From: Leptolyngbya sp. PCC 6406
Lineage (GTDB): Bacteria > Cyanobacteriota > Cyanobacteriia > Phormidesmidales > Phormidesmidaceae
Direction: 5' to 3'
Assembly (NCBI RefSeq): GCF_000332095.2
Contig: NZ_KI913949.1
Location: forward strand, 1,636,511 to 1,700,510
Length of the DNA: 64,000 nucleotides
In this document: positions 27,228-37,130 of the stretch, piece after piece
How the letters are laid out: every line of letters starts with the position of its first letter
Position numbering within the stretch: the first letter of the stretch is position 1
Position numbers and translations under genes: made by a program
Notes under the pieces: generated by a model
What the model saw: only the letters and a program-made list of their open reading frames with translations
Told to the model about the DNA's origin: nothing
Databases searched by the model: none

Positions 27228-28075
27228 GGCTTCGCCGCAGACCCCGCCGCCGCTATCGATACCAGTGCGATCGCGGCTATCATTTGTGGGCTGAGTTGTT
27301 CCCCCAGCAGTATCAGGCCCAAGAATGAGGCCATCGCCGGTTCCAAACTCATCAGAACCCCAAACACCTTGATCGGCAGCCGTCGCAATGCCGCCATCTC
27401 TAGGGAATAGGGCAATGCCGAGGCCAGCATGGCGACCCCCAGCCCCAACCCCAGCAATGGTGGGGAAAAGAGTTGCAGCCCTGATTGGGCTAGAGCCAGG
27501 GGCAACACCACTAGCGCCCCCGCCCCCAAGGCCATTGCCAGCCCTTCGCTCCCTTGAAAGGTCTTGCCCACCCGAGCAGACAGCAAAATATAGGCGGCCC
27601 AACACCCCCCTGCCCCCAGGGCCAGCACTACCCCCAGGGGATCGAGATCCGACCCTGGCAACGGGGTCAGCAACAGAATGCCCCCTGCCGCCAAGGCCAC
27701 CCACAGCCCATCTAGGGCGCGGCGAGAATGGGCTAGCGCTACCGCCAGCGGCCCCAGGAATTCCAGGGTGACCGCTACCCCCAAGGGAATATATGCGATC
27801 GCACTATAGAGCAGCGAATTCATCGCCCCCATAGACAGCCCAAACAGCCCTAGCAGGCGATAGTCAGACCAGGAATACTCTCGCCAGCGGGGTCGGGTCA
27901 CCATCAGCAACACAGCCGATGCCAACGCCAGCCGCAAAAACGCCACCCCCACCGGACTCACATATACAAACAAGCCCTTTGCCAGAGCCGACCCCAACTG
28001 AACAGATAGGATCGCCAGAAGCAGGAACCCAAGGGGGGACTGAAATCGGGATTTGAGAGCAGCGGATAACGTCAT
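27224..28075 (-). CDS. EamA/RhaT-family transporter (RhtA-like exporter)
   Basis: About 283 residues with ten predicted membrane helices in two EamA repeats. The opening (LSVQLGSALAKGLFVYVSPV), the loop TRPRWREYSW and the second-half signature YSLEMAALRRLPIKVFGVLM followed by SLEPAMASFLGLILLGE match RhtA-type exporters of threonine/homoserine and related metabolites. ATG 28075 is preferred to the longer frame from 28159, which adds an unconserved head. The stop codon lies inside MITE A copy 3, so the last residues (SAAKP) may have been set by that insertion. Confidence 0.88.
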   Translation of the reverse strand: MTLSAALKSRFQSPLGFLLLAILSVQLGSALAKGLFVYVSPVGVAFLRLALASAVLLMVTRPRWREYSWSDYRLLGLFGLSMGAMNSLLYSAIAYIPLGVAVTLEFLGPLAVALAHSRRALDGLWVALAAGGILLLTPLPGSDLDPLGVVLALGAGGCWAAYILLSARVGKTFQGSEGLAMALGAGALVVLPLALAQSGLQLFSPPLLGLGLGVAMLASALPYSLEMAALRRLPIKVFGVLMSLEPAMASFLGLILLGEQLSPQMIAAIALVSIAAAGSAAKP

Positions 28076-28220
28076 GGCTTCCTGCAATAGCGCCAGCCCT
28101 GACCTTAGCCTGTCCCTGGCAGGGGATACAGAAATGCCATGAATGACAACTATCAACATCCTTCATGGTTGATGTAGCACCACAATTCCTAGCTTGTGGT
28201 GCCAACGGGTCTGCCCTCCT

Positions 28221-28305
28221 CTAGCTCCCCCTTGGCAAGGGGGAGGACAAGAGCAATTCTGGTCTCTCCCCTGGGAAAGGAGGAACTAAGGGGGGTGATG
28301 TAGGG
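28221..28305. repeat. Palindromic repeat at the dnaE-N 3' end
   Basis: CTCCCCCTTGGCAAGGGGGAG followed by TCTCCCCTGGGAAAGGAGG and TAAGGGGGGTG. It resembles the core of miniature element B (CTCCCCCTTTACAAGGGGG, TTAAGGGGGG) without the B terminal repeats. It encodes the extra C-terminal residues of Int-N. Confidence 0.7.
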
Positions 28306-30914
28306 CGGAACCGATGGGCCTGGGGTAGGTCTATCTGCTTGAGATCTAGCCCCTGCTCAAAAATGTCGTTGATGCGCCCCATCTCTCCCGTAGTGGTCAT
28401 GAACTTGTGATCAGCGGTGGCGCGGAGGGTGCGGCCATCCTCAAGCTGATACTCAAAGATTTCTTGCTCTCCCCGAGAGTGCCACTGGGCAATGGGCTGG
28501 GTGTAGACAAAGCCATTGGCATCGACACTATAGACATGACAAGCAATTTGCTCCTCAACGATACGGCCAATTTCCAGGGGTCCATATTCCACCGTGAGAA
28601 GTTGGGTGTCGGCGCTGAGGCAATATTCAGCAAATTTCACCATCTGTTCCCACAGGTCTTCCGCCACCTTTTTGGGAACAGTCTTAGCCATGGAGCCTTC
28701 GACGAACTGGCCCTTGTGCTTCTCCATTTCCGAAACTTTCTTTTTCCCCATGGCCCGCCGCAGCAGGTCTGCTTGGCCTAGGGAGTACCCTGCCATATCT
28801 TGGGCAATTTTCATGATCTGCTCTTGGTAGACCATGATGCCGTAGGTTTCCTTCAGGATCGGCTCTAGGATGGCATGGGCAAAGTCGATCTTTTCGCGCC
28901 CATGTTTGCGATCGATAAACTTGGGAATCAGCTTGGCATCTAGGGGTCCAGGGCGATAGAGGGCAAGGACGGAGGAAATGTCTTCCAAGCCAGAGGGCTT
29001 CAGCTCCCGGACAATCTGGCGCATCCCGGAGGATTCTAACTGGAAGATGCCACCGAGATCCCCCTTCTCTAGCAGCTTAAAGGTGGCGGGGTCGTCCATG
29101 GGCAGGTTATCCAGGTCAATGGTTTTTCCCTGACCCACCTGTACTAGCTCCACTGCCTTTTGGATCATGGTTAGGTTTTTGAGGCCCAAAAAGTCCATTT
29201 TTAGCAGCCCCAGGGCTTCCACGTCCTCCATGTAGTACTGGGTAATGACTTGGCCGTCATTATTCCGCTGGAGAGGCACAATTTCGTCTAGGGGATCCTT
29301 GGAGATGACCACCCCAGCAGCGTGGACACCAAAGGTTTTGTTCATCCCTTCGATCCGCATGGCCATGTCTAGCCAGCGGCGGGTCTGGGGATCGCTCTCG
29401 TATTTCTCGCGAAATTCTGGGGCGGGGCTGTCTGATCCCACCATCACCTTGAGCTTGGTGGGCTTGCCTCGGGAGACGGGGATCAGCTTAGCCATGCGAT
29501 CGGATTCGGCATAGGGGATATTCAGCACCCGCGCCACATCCTTGAGGACCGCCTTGGAGGTCATGCGGTTGAAGGTGATGATCTGGGCGACCCGTTCTTT
29601 CCCATATTTCTCTGTAACGTAGTCAATGACTTCGTCCCGGCGCTGGATGCAGAAGTCCGTGTCAATATCGGGCATGGACTTGCGTTCGGGATTGAGGAAG
29701 CGCTCGAACAGCAGCCCATGGTGGACGGGGTCGATGTTGGTAATGCCCATAGCATAGGCGACGAGGGAGCCAGCGGCGGAACCGCGACCGGGGCCAACGG
29801 GAATGTTGTTTTCCCTGGCGAAGCGGATGTAGTCCCACACCACGAGGAAGTAGGTGGGGAATCCCATTTGGATCATCATCTCGATTTCGTATTCGAGGCG
29901 ATCCCGGTATTTTTCTTCAATCGCTTCATAGTTGGCAGCTTTGACCCGCTGCACCAGACCTTCGCGGGCAACGTGGGCCATGTAGGCTTCGGCCCCCTCA
30001 AAGCCCTCGGGGATAGGGAAGTCGGGAATGCGGGGCTGGCCTAGGATGCCGGTGTATTCCTCCACCTTGTCCGCCACCGCCATTGTGGTGGCGATGGATT
30101 CCTCAATCACCTCATCCGGCAGGTGATCGCGGAACAGTTGGCGCATTTCATCGGCGGATTTCAGATATTCCGTGCCGCTGTAGCGCAGGCGCTTGTCCTC
30201 GGTTAGGAGTTTGCCGGTTTGGATGCAGAGCAGCGCGTCGTGGGCTTCGACATCGTTGCAGGAGATAAAGTGAGAATCGTTGGTGCAGAGAATTTGGATA
30301 TCCAGCTCCCGCGCAATCTTAACGATCTCCACATTGACGATGCGGTCTTCGGGGGAGCCGTGGTCTTGAATTTCTAGGTAGTAATCGTCACCGAACAAGT
30401 CTTTGTACCACTGGGCAACGCGGCGAGCGATTTCGGGGCGCTTTTGCAAAATGGCCTGGGGCACTTCTCCCCCCAGGCAAGCGCTGGTGACGATTAGCCC
30501 CTCGTGGTACTGCTCCAGTAGGTCTTTATTGATGCAGGGACGGGTGAAAATACCGGAACCCTGCATCCCTTGCAGATGGGAGATGGTGGTGAGCTTGACC
30601 AGGTTTTTGTAGCCCTGGGTGTTTTTGGCGAGGACGACTTGGTGGTAGCGGGGCAGCTTGACCTTCTTGCCATAGCTGTTGAGCTGTTGTTCAATGTCGC
30701 CATTAACGACGTACATCTCGTTGCCGATAATGGGCTTGATCCCAGCCCCTTTGCACACTTTGATCAGTTCGATGGCACCGTACATGACGCCGTGGTCGGT
30801 AAGTGCGATCGCGGGCATCTCCAGTTCCTTAGCCCGAGCGACCAACTGCGGGAGTTGACTAGCCCCATCGAGCAAGCTGTAGTCACTGTGAATGTGCAGG
30901 CCCACAAAGGTCAT
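28221..30914 (-). CDS. dnaE: DNA polymerase III alpha subunit, N-terminal half with split intein (DnaE-N)
   Basis: Replicative polymerase alpha subunit made as two halves and joined by protein trans-splicing, as in most cyanobacteria. The PHP domain is at residues 1-210 ([22 protein letters not shown]), followed by the polymerase core with [18 protein letters not shown] and the catalytic acidic motif [16 protein letters not shown]. The extein ends KFAEY, after which the intein begins at Cys765. The C-terminal half with Int-C is not in the window. The last about 30 residues are encoded by repeat DNA and exceed the usual Int-N length. It is divergent from hemB. Confidence 0.97.
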   Translation of the reverse strand: MTFVGLHIHSDYSLLDGASQLPQLVARAKELEMPAIALTDHGVMYGAIELIKVCKGAGIKPIIGNEMYVVNGDIEQQLNSYGKKVKLPRYHQVVLAKNTQGYKNLVKLTTISHLQGMQGSGIFTRPCINKDLLEQYHEGLIVTSACLGGEVPQAILQKRPEIARRVAQWYKDLFGDDYYLEIQDHGSPEDRIVNVEIVKIARELDIQILCTNDSHFISCNDVEAHDALLCIQTGKLLTEDKRLRYSGTEYLKSADEMRQLFRDHLPDEVIEESIATTMAVADKVEEYTGILGQPRIPDFPIPEGFEGAEAYMAHVAREGLVQRVKAANYEAIEEKYRDRLEYEIEMMIQMGFPTYFLVVWDYIRFARENNIPVGPGRGSAAGSLVAYAMGITNIDPVHHGLLFERFLNPERKSMPDIDTDFCIQRRDEVIDYVTEKYGKERVAQIITFNRMTSKAVLKDVARVLNIPYAESDRMAKLIPVSRGKPTKLKVMVGSDSPAPEFREKYESDPQTRRWLDMAMRIEGMNKTFGVHAAGVVISKDPLDEIVPLQRNNDGQVITQYYMEDVEALGLLKMDFLGLKNLTMIQKAVELVQVGQGKTIDLDNLPMDDPATFKLLEKGDLGGIFQLESSGMRQIVRELKPSGLEDISSVLALYRPGPLDAKLIPKFIDRKHGREKIDFAHAILEPILKETYGIMVYQEQIMKIAQDMAGYSLGQADLLRRAMGKKKVSEMEKHKGQFVEGSMAKTVPKKVAEDLWEQMVKFAEYCLSADTQLLTVEYGPLEIGRIVEEQIACHVYSVDANGFVYTQPIAQWHSRGEQEIFEYQLEDGRTLRATADHKFMTTTGEMGRINDIFEQGLDLKQIDLPQAHRFRPTSPPLVPPFPGERPELLLSSPLPRGS
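28224..28622 (-). other. Split DnaE intein, N-terminal fragment (Int-N)
   Basis: Residues 765-897 of the dnaE product. Nucleophile Cys1 starts [20 protein letters not shown]. The block B motif TADHKF and the region [20 protein letters not shown] correspond to Npu/Ssp DnaE Int-N, and the usual end is near [10 protein letters not shown] (about residue 100). A further 33 residues ([20 protein letters not shown]...) follow and coincide with a palindromic repeat rather than intein sequence. Splicing needs an Int-C encoded elsewhere. Confidence 0.95.
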
Positions 30915-31362
30915 AGGTTCTATCGGGTCCGTTGGTACTAAAGATGCAAAGGTATCCCCCAGCCGCCAGCATCGGCCCGATCTCCGGGGCTGAGCATGGG
31001 ATCTGTGGGGGATCGGATTTGCGATGGGATGCCCATAGGTTAGCCGATCTTATTGCCCTACATCTAGGGAATTTTGCGATCCTATCGCCAATCTGGCCCC
31101 AGATATGGACTTGTGTCCCCTATGTCTAAGTCAAGATTTCTGCATCCCAGCGAGCCCCACCCCCGGCCCAATCCTTCTGGAAAGTGCTGAAATCAAACGC
31201 CACGTCTCCCCTATCAAAGGCTCCCCATCCCACCCCTTTACAGAACGTAATCCCACTCCACCGTATCGGCCTCGCCAAAGCCTTAAACTCTTTACATTCT
31301 CAGTTTTTATTCTTGCCTCTGCGTCCCTTCTCGACCCAGAACCTACGCCGTTCCTCAGCGCT
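30915..31362. other. Divergent promoter region dnaE / hemB
   Basis: About 450 bases between the dnaE start (minus) and the chosen hemB start (plus). Open frames exist on both strands but show no similarity or codon bias that I can support. The hemB frame stays open upstream to 31105. No regulatory motif was recognised. Confidence 0.4.
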
Positions 31363-32361
31363 ATGTTTCCTACCCATCGGCCCCGTCGTCTACGCAACCA
31401 CTCCCAGCTCCGCCGCATGGTGCGGGAAAATGTGGTGACCACCAATGATCTGATCTACCCCTTGTTTGCCGTGCCCGGTGACGGCATTGCCAAGGAGGTC
31501 ACCTCCATGCCGGGGGTGTATCAGCTCTCGGTGGACAAGATTGTGGAGGAGGCCAAGGAGGTCTACGACCTAGGCATCCCGGCGATCATTTTGTTTGGCA
31601 TCCCGACGGATAAGGACACCGAGGCCACGGGGGCATGGCACGACTGCGGCATTGTGCAAAAGGCTACGGCGGCGGTGAAGGCGGCGGTGCCGGATCTGGT
31701 GGTGATTGTGGATACCTGTCTGTGTGAGTACACCTCCCATGGCCACTGCGGCTATCTGGAAACCGGGGATTTGACGGGGCGGGTGCTGAATGATCCGACG
31801 TTGGAGCTGCTGAAGAAAACGGCGGTGTCCCAGGCTCAGGCAGGGGCGGATATCATTGCACCTTCGGGGATGATGGATGGCTTTGTCCAGGCGATTCGGG
31901 CAGGGCTGGATGCAGCGGATTTTCAGGATATTCCCATCCTCTCCTATGCGGCTAAGTATGCCTCGTCCTATTACGGTCCCTTTCGGGATGCGGCGGATTC
32001 GGCTCCCCAGTTTGGCGATCGCCGGACCTACCAGATGGACCCGTCTAATGGCACTGAGGCCCTGAAGGAAATTGCCTTGGACATGGCGGAGGGGGCGGAC
32101 ATGCTGATGGTGAAGCCTGCTCTGGCCTATATGGATGTGATTTGGCGGGTGAAGGAGGCGACGAATCTGCCGGTGGCGGCCTATAACGTCTCTGGGGAAT
32201 ATTCGATGGTGAAGGCGGCGGCGATGAATGGCTGGGTAGATGAGCAGCGCATTGTGCTGGAAACGATGTTGGGCTTCAAGCGGGCGGGGGCGGATTTGAT
32301 TCTCACCTACCATGCCAAGGATGTGGCCCGCTGGCTGGATCAAACCAACAGTCTGTTTTAG
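31363..32361 (+). CDS. hemB: Delta-aminolevulinic acid dehydratase (porphobilinogen synthase)
   Basis: HemB condenses two 5-aminolevulinate molecules to porphobilinogen, the first shared step of haem and chlorophyll synthesis after ALA. ATG 31363 gives 332 residues starting [20 protein letters not shown], the usual entry. The Schiff-base lysines are Lys198 ([17 protein letters not shown]) and Lys251 ([11 protein letters not shown]). The segment [17 protein letters not shown] has three cysteines, so this is a zinc-cysteine type active site rather than the Asp-rich plant type. The upstream extension to 31105 is not conserved. Transcribed divergently from dnaE. Confidence 0.95.
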   Translation: MFPTHRPRRLRNHSQLRRMVRENVVTTNDLIYPLFAVPGDGIAKEVTSMPGVYQLSVDKIVEEAKEVYDLGIPAIILFGIPTDKDTEATGAWHDCGIVQKATAAVKAAVPDLVVIVDTCLCEYTSHGHCGYLETGDLTGRVLNDPTLELLKKTAVSQAQAGADIIAPSGMMDGFVQAIRAGLDAADFQDIPILSYAAKYASSYYGPFRDAADSAPQFGDRRTYQMDPSNGTEALKEIALDMAEGADMLMVKPALAYMDVIWRVKEATNLPVAAYNVSGEYSMVKAAAMNGWVDEQRIVLETMLGFKRAGADLILTYHAKDVARWLDQTNSLF

Positions 32362-32487
32362 CGGGATGGGCGCACAGATGTGCGCCCATCCCTAGCAATC
32401 CGAATTGTTTTGTCAAGGTAGGACGGGCATCTTGCCCGTGCAGGTGGGACGCCTACCCTACGGATTTTCACGATTTTGGGCACTCTA

Positions 32488-33222
32488 TTGACGGACTGGA
32501 TCTATCCTTTTCCTCCCTTGCAGGGGGGAACGTTGTTGAAGCGGTACAAGCGCTTTTTTGCCGATATTGAGCTGGACTCGGGGGAGATAATCACGGCCCA
32601 TTGTCCCAACACGGGGCCGATGACGGGGGTGTGTCACTTGGGGGGGCGAGTGATGGTGTCCCACAACCCCAGTCCGAAACGTAAGCTGGCCTATACTTGG
32701 GAGCTGGCGGCGGTCCAGGACACGGTACCGACTTGGGTGGGGGCCAATACGGCTCTGCCCAATCGGGTGATCAAGGCGGCGCTCAAGGATCGGGTGATCC
32801 CTGAGGTTGGCCCCTATACCGACCTCAGGACGGAGGTGCCCTATGGCCGCGATCGCAAAAGCCGCATTGACTTTTTGCTATCGACGGCGGAGCAGCCCGA
32901 TATTCCCGACACTTACGTCGAGGTGAAAAACACCACCTGGGCTCAGGGCACCCTGGTCCTATTTCCCGATACGGTGACCACGCGGGGACAAAAGCACCTG
33001 CGGGAACTGACGGAGTTGCAGGGCACAGCGGCGGCGGTGATGTTGTATTTCATCAATCGCGGCGATTGCGATCGCTTTGCCCCCGGCGACGAAGCGGATC
33101 CGGAATATGGTCAACTGCTACGAAGTGCGATCGCGGCAGGGGTACGAGTGTTGCCCTGTCGTTTTGACGTGCAGCCCACGGGTATTCGGTACTTGGGGTT
33201 AGCGGAGCTGGTGTTGGGGTAG
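32488..33222 (+). CDS. sfsA: DNA/RNA nuclease SfsA
   Basis: SfsA is a PD-(D/E)XK-type nuclease with an OB-like N-terminal domain; it was first named from a sugar-fermentation phenotype. About 244 residues. Conserved parts are YKRFFADIELDSGEIITAHC, CPNTGPMTGV, SRIDFLL and YVEVKNTTW, the last giving the metal-binding D...E-X-K. No ATG is available near the conserved start, so TTG 32488 (MTDWIYPF) is chosen; TTG 32476 is the alternative. It is 126 bp downstream of hemB on the same strand; the spacer contains short inverted repeats with CATCTTGCCC/GGGCGCAC-type sequence. Confidence 0.92.
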   Translation: MTDWIYPFPPLQGGTLLKRYKRFFADIELDSGEIITAHCPNTGPMTGVCHLGGRVMVSHNPSPKRKLAYTWELAAVQDTVPTWVGANTALPNRVIKAALKDRVIPEVGPYTDLRTEVPYGRDRKSRIDFLLSTAEQPDIPDTYVEVKNTTWAQGTLVLFPDTVTTRGQKHLRELTELQGTAAAVMLYFINRGDCDRFAPGDEADPEYGQLLRSAIAAGVRVLPCRFDVQPTGIRYLGLAELVLG

Positions 33223-33256
33223 GAGGGTGTGAGGGTGCCTTCACCCTTCACCCTCA

Positions 33257-36200
33257 CTAAGTCGTCCCCTGCTGTTGGGGAATCGTCATGATGAACTGGG
33301 TACCGTGGCCGGGGCTGGATTGGCATTCCAGAGTTCCATGATGGCGATCGCGGATGATTTGGTAGCTGATGGAGAGGCCGATGCCCGTACCCTTGCCCAC
33401 GGGTTTGGTGGTGTAGAAGGGTTCAAAAATGCGTTTCTGCCGATCGGCGGGAATGCCGGGACCATTGTCGGCGATGGTGATGCGAATGCAGTCGGCATCT
33501 ACAACGGCGGTGCGGATGGTGATCATTGGATCACAGGGGGAGCCTGTTTCTATCGCCCCCTCTAGGGCATCGATGGCATTGCTAATCAGGTTCATAAAGA
33601 CCTGGTTGAGTTGGCCTGCGTAGCATTCCACTAGGGGTAACTCGCCGTACTCCTTCTGAATCGCAATTTCGGCGCGATCGCCATTGGCCTTGAGGCGATG
33701 CTGCAAGATCATCAGCGTACTATTGAGACCATCATGGATATCCACAGGCTTAATTTCCGCCTCATCCATACGGGAAAAGTTGCGGAGGGAGGCGACGATG
33801 TTCTTGATGCGGTCGGCCCCAACCCGCATAGACTCCAGCAGTTTGGGAAAGTCCGCCATCAGAAAAGTGAGATCAATGGCTTTCTCAGAAGCTGCGATCG
33901 CGGCGGTTGGTTCGGGGTAAGTCGTCTGATACAGCGTCACCAGTTCCAACAAATCCTGGGCGTATTCCCAGGCATGGCTGAGGTTGCCATCAATAAAACT
34001 GACAGGGTTGTTGATCTCATGGGCGACCCCCGCCACCAATTGCCCCAGGCTAGACATTTTCTCCGTTTGCACCAACTGGGCCTGAGTGCGCCGCAGCTCC
34101 GCCAGGGTAGTCTCTAGCTCCTGGGTCTGACGCTGGGCACGGGTGGCATTTTCCGTCGCCTGGTAGTAGAGGTCGGACTGACTAATAGCCACCCCGACCT
34201 GCCCCGCTAGGGACAGAAGCAGCTCAATTTCACCGCCATTCCAATGGCGGGGGCCACCGCATTCATGGGCAATCAACAGTCCCCACAGGCGATTTTGAAT
34301 CAGGATCGGCACAATCAGATTGGCCTGCACTTGGAGCGATTGCAGGTAGTCGCGGTGGCATTCGTCCAGATCCGCCGTCTGAACATTGTCAATCGCCCGC
34401 ACCCGCCCCGATTGGTAGTATTCCGCATAGCCATTGGGAAAGCAGGTGTCTGCCCCCATTTCGCCCAAGGTAGAGCGCCAAGGGGCGATCACGTCCTCCA
34501 CCACCACCTGCCCGTGCCAGTCTGCTTTGAAGCGATAAACCACGACCCGGTCAGTTTTGAGCTGACTGCGGATAGCCTGCACCGTGGTTTGCAAAATCGC
34601 CTCTAGCTTCAGAGATTCGCGAATCTGGGCGGAAATGCGGTTGATCAGGGCTTCCCGGCGGGCAATGTTGCGGTAGCGGCTCTCCGACTCCTTGCGACGG
34701 GTGATGTCCGTCAGGACACCATCCATGAGAATGGCGGTGCCATCGGCGTCAAAGATGGGCTGTCCCTTGTCCTGGACCCAACGGACATTACCGCTGGCGT
34801 GGCAGAGACGGTATTCCAAGTCATAGGGCTGCTGTTGGGCTATGGCCCGTTGGATGGCCGCTTCTACTGGGTCGCGATCATCCCCGTAAATGAGAGTGAA
34901 CCCGTTTTGGTGGATGGGGTGGTCGGGGCCATAGCCAGTCAAATCAGCGATGGCCTCACTGTGGAAAAGGGGCGTCCAGCTCTCATCCACACAGCGGCGG
35001 TATACTGCTCCGGGGATGTTGCTCAAGAGGGTGCGATAGCGGGTTTCACTCTCCTGAAGGGCGGCTTCAGCCGCCTTCCGTTCGGTAATGTCTACGATAG
35101 TGCCCGCCAATCCCAACACCAGTCCCTCCACATCTCGCCAGAGACCGCCCCGTTCTCCTACCCAGCAGATGCGCTCATCGGCGCAGAGGACTCGATATTC
35201 CACGTGGTAGTCGCCCCCTTGATTCAGGGTGAGGTTGACCACATCCTGGAGCCGACGGCGATCTTCGGGGTGGATGCGTTCCAAATAGTCAGAGAAGGTT
35301 TGGCAGAATCCCTCAATGCCGGAGCCAAAGATACTCTGGATTTCATTGCTCCAGACCATGCGATCGCTGGCGGCATCCCAACTCCAAACGCTCATGCCTG
35401 ACACATCTAGGGCCATCCGTAGGCGGCGTTCGCTTTCTCGATAGGCTTCCTCAATCTGCTTGCGGGCGGTGATGTCCAACATCACACCACAGAAGACAAC
35501 CGTCCCTTGGGCTTCTGGCACCGGGACCGCATCCCCTCGCCACCAGCGGGTCTCACCGTCGGGTGTAATCAGCCGTCCCTCGTAGTTCCAGGGCATCATC
35601 TGGGCCACCGAAGCTTCTACAGAGGCCCGCAGTTCGGTGCGATCGCTGGGGTGAACCCGTTCTGTAAAGATATGGATGTTGTGGATAATGTCTGCGGCGG
35701 GAATACCGGCGATGTTCTGAATGCGATCGCTAACATAGTCCACCTGCCACTTGTCTCCCTGGACCCGCAGTTGGAACAGCGCCCCCGGAATCGTTGCGGC
35801 AATGGTGCGAAACCGGGTTTCGTTATCCGCCAGAGCCTGCTCCATCACCGCCCGCTCTAGGGTGGCCGCTTCTGCCTGCTTGCGGTTGGTAATGTCCATC
35901 AGTAGCCCATCCCACAAAATGGTGCCATCGGCTTGGGCCTGGGGACGGGCAGCGGTTTGGAGCCAGCGCAGTTCTTGGTTGGGTTTGTAGTAGCGTCCTT
36001 CCCAACGCCAGGGGGTGAGGGCGCGGGCAGAGGCTGCCATGGAAGCATCGAATCCCGCCCGGTCGAGGGGATGAATGCGGTCTAGTACCACCTGGGGATT
36101 AGCCTGAATCGTGGCAGCGGGGAGGCCATAGACCTCATAGGCTCCAGGGCTGACAAAGGCAAAGCTAGGGGAGCCATCGGGGTGGAGGCGAAACTGGTAG

Positions 36201-36694
36201 ATCATGGCGGGCACATTGGCCAACAGCGCCGAAAACTGGGGGGTATTCCACAGGGGTTGGGGGGCGGTGGCGGGCTCAGCATCGGCCACAGCGACCCCCT
36301 CTGGTAGGGGATCCAGAAAGCTGATGAGCAGGGAGTTGTTTTCGACGGTTTCTAGTCGCCGCTGAAAACAGCGTTGCTGCCCCGCTGCATCCACAATCTC
36401 TAGGGGCAGGAGGGTGGCTGCTGCCCCCGCCAAGGCGGCTTCTTCCTGAGCCCGCAACTCTGCTATGTGGGATGGGGGCCAAAAATCTGTCTCGGGTTGA
36501 CTCAGGAGGTGCTGTCGCGATCGCCCCAGCAGGGCACAGCAGGCAGCATTGGCAAACACCCACTGGTGCTGGGTATTTTTGACGTAGACCGGGGTAGTGA
36601 CCCCATCCAGCATTTGCACGAGTAGGGTCGGCAGACCGACTACCTGGATCAGGCCATTGCCAAAGGGTGTAGCGGCAGAAGACGACATGGGCAT
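33257..36694 (-). CDS. Multi-PAS/GAF sensor histidine kinase
   Basis: 1145 residues with no membrane helix, so a cytoplasmic sensor. There are about five PAS domains (about residues 15-130, 150-275, 285-415, 420-545 and 548-670), several closing with DITxRK PAC motifs. A GAF domain (about 690-850) follows, whose ESLKLEAILQTTVQAIRSQL entry and NGYAEYYQSGRVRAIDNVQT resemble phytochrome-like GAFs, but I see no bilin-attachment Cys. After a coiled coil come the H-box VAGVAHEINNPVSFIDGN with His892, N-box NAIDALEG, G1 DNGPGI and G2 GTGIGL. The signal is unknown. ATG 36688 is an equally likely start. No response regulator is adjacent. Confidence 0.92.
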   Translation of the reverse strand: MPMSSSAATPFGNGLIQVVGLPTLLVQMLDGVTTPVYVKNTQHQWVFANAACCALLGRSRQHLLSQPETDFWPPSHIAELRAQEEAALAGAAATLLPLEIVDAAGQQRCFQRRLETVENNSLLISFLDPLPEGVAVADAEPATAPQPLWNTPQFSALLANVPAMIYQFRLHPDGSPSFAFVSPGAYEVYGLPAATIQANPQVVLDRIHPLDRAGFDASMAASARALTPWRWEGRYYKPNQELRWLQTAARPQAQADGTILWDGLLMDITNRKQAEAATLERAVMEQALADNETRFRTIAATIPGALFQLRVQGDKWQVDYVSDRIQNIAGIPAADIIHNIHIFTERVHPSDRTELRASVEASVAQMMPWNYEGRLITPDGETRWWRGDAVPVPEAQGTVVFCGVMLDITARKQIEEAYRESERRLRMALDVSGMSVWSWDAASDRMVWSNEIQSIFGSGIEGFCQTFSDYLERIHPEDRRRLQDVVNLTLNQGGDYHVEYRVLCADERICWVGERGGLWRDVEGLVLGLAGTIVDITERKAAEAALQESETRYRTLLSNIPGAVYRRCVDESWTPLFHSEAIADLTGYGPDHPIHQNGFTLIYGDDRDPVEAAIQRAIAQQQPYDLEYRLCHASGNVRWVQDKGQPIFDADGTAILMDGVLTDITRRKESESRYRNIARREALINRISAQIRESLKLEAILQTTVQAIRSQLKTDRVVVYRFKADWHGQVVVEDVIAPWRSTLGEMGADTCFPNGYAEYYQSGRVRAIDNVQTADLDECHRDYLQSLQVQANLIVPILIQNRLWGLLIAHECGGPRHWNGGEIELLLSLAGQVGVAISQSDLYYQATENATRAQRQTQELETTLAELRRTQAQLVQTEKMSSLGQLVAGVAHEINNPVSFIDGNLSHAWEYAQDLLELVTLYQTTYPEPTAAIAASEKAIDLTFLMADFPKLLESMRVGADRIKNIVASLRNFSRMDEAEIKPVDIHDGLNSTLMILQHRLKANGDRAEIAIQKEYGELPLVECYAGQLNQVFMNLISNAIDALEGAIETGSPCDPMITIRTAVVDADCIRITIADNGPGIPADRQKRIFEPFYTTKPVGKGTGIGLSISYQIIRDRHHGTLECQSSPGHGTQFIMTIPQQQGTT

Positions 36695-37130
36695 GGCAGC
36701 GATCGCGGCGGCAGTGAAGACAGTAACGGGGTGAGAAGTTCAGAGTCCCTGGACATCTAGCGTACCCAAACCCTGTAATAGTTTGGGAGTCTTGGCGTGG
36801 AGGGCCAAGACGACTGCCCCCGTCGGCGGGAAAATGGGACAATGGTTCGATTTGAGATCACACCCCCAAACCCCAAAGTCCCTTTATGTCTGGGCATACC
36901 CTGTAGGCTTTACCCTGCAAGCTTCAGTCTATTCTTGTGATCATGAGGGCTTGGGGATATCTCTACACCTTCGCCCCTGGGCCAAATAGGTCCGGATGCT
37001 CCCAAAACTCTTCTCTCAGGGTAGAACAGAGACAGATGCCTGGGCCTGAATCCCCTAAAGTTCCCCTACACGTTGACCCTGATTTGCCCCGTTTTGATTT
37101 GCCCCGTTTTGAATCGTTCTGGATAGTCCT
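36695..37130. other. Divergent intergenic region with short tandem repeat
   Basis: About 436 bases between the kinase (minus) and the LRR gene (plus). Two copies of the 15-mer GATTTGCCCCGTTTT lie at 37081-37110, immediately before the LRR gene. No other feature was recognised; promoters for both genes are expected here. Confidence 0.5.

Noticed and set aside
28221-30914. Truncated or pseudogene dnaE
   Set aside because: The early end is normal for the cyanobacterial split DnaE; the intein N-half starts at Cys765 with intact motifs.
30932-31129. Small ORF between dnaE and hemB
   Set aside because: No similarity, and no start context or codon bias supports it.
31105-31362. 86-residue N-terminal extension of HemB
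   Set aside because: No similarity to HemB heads; the canonical start MFPTHRPRR is at 31363.
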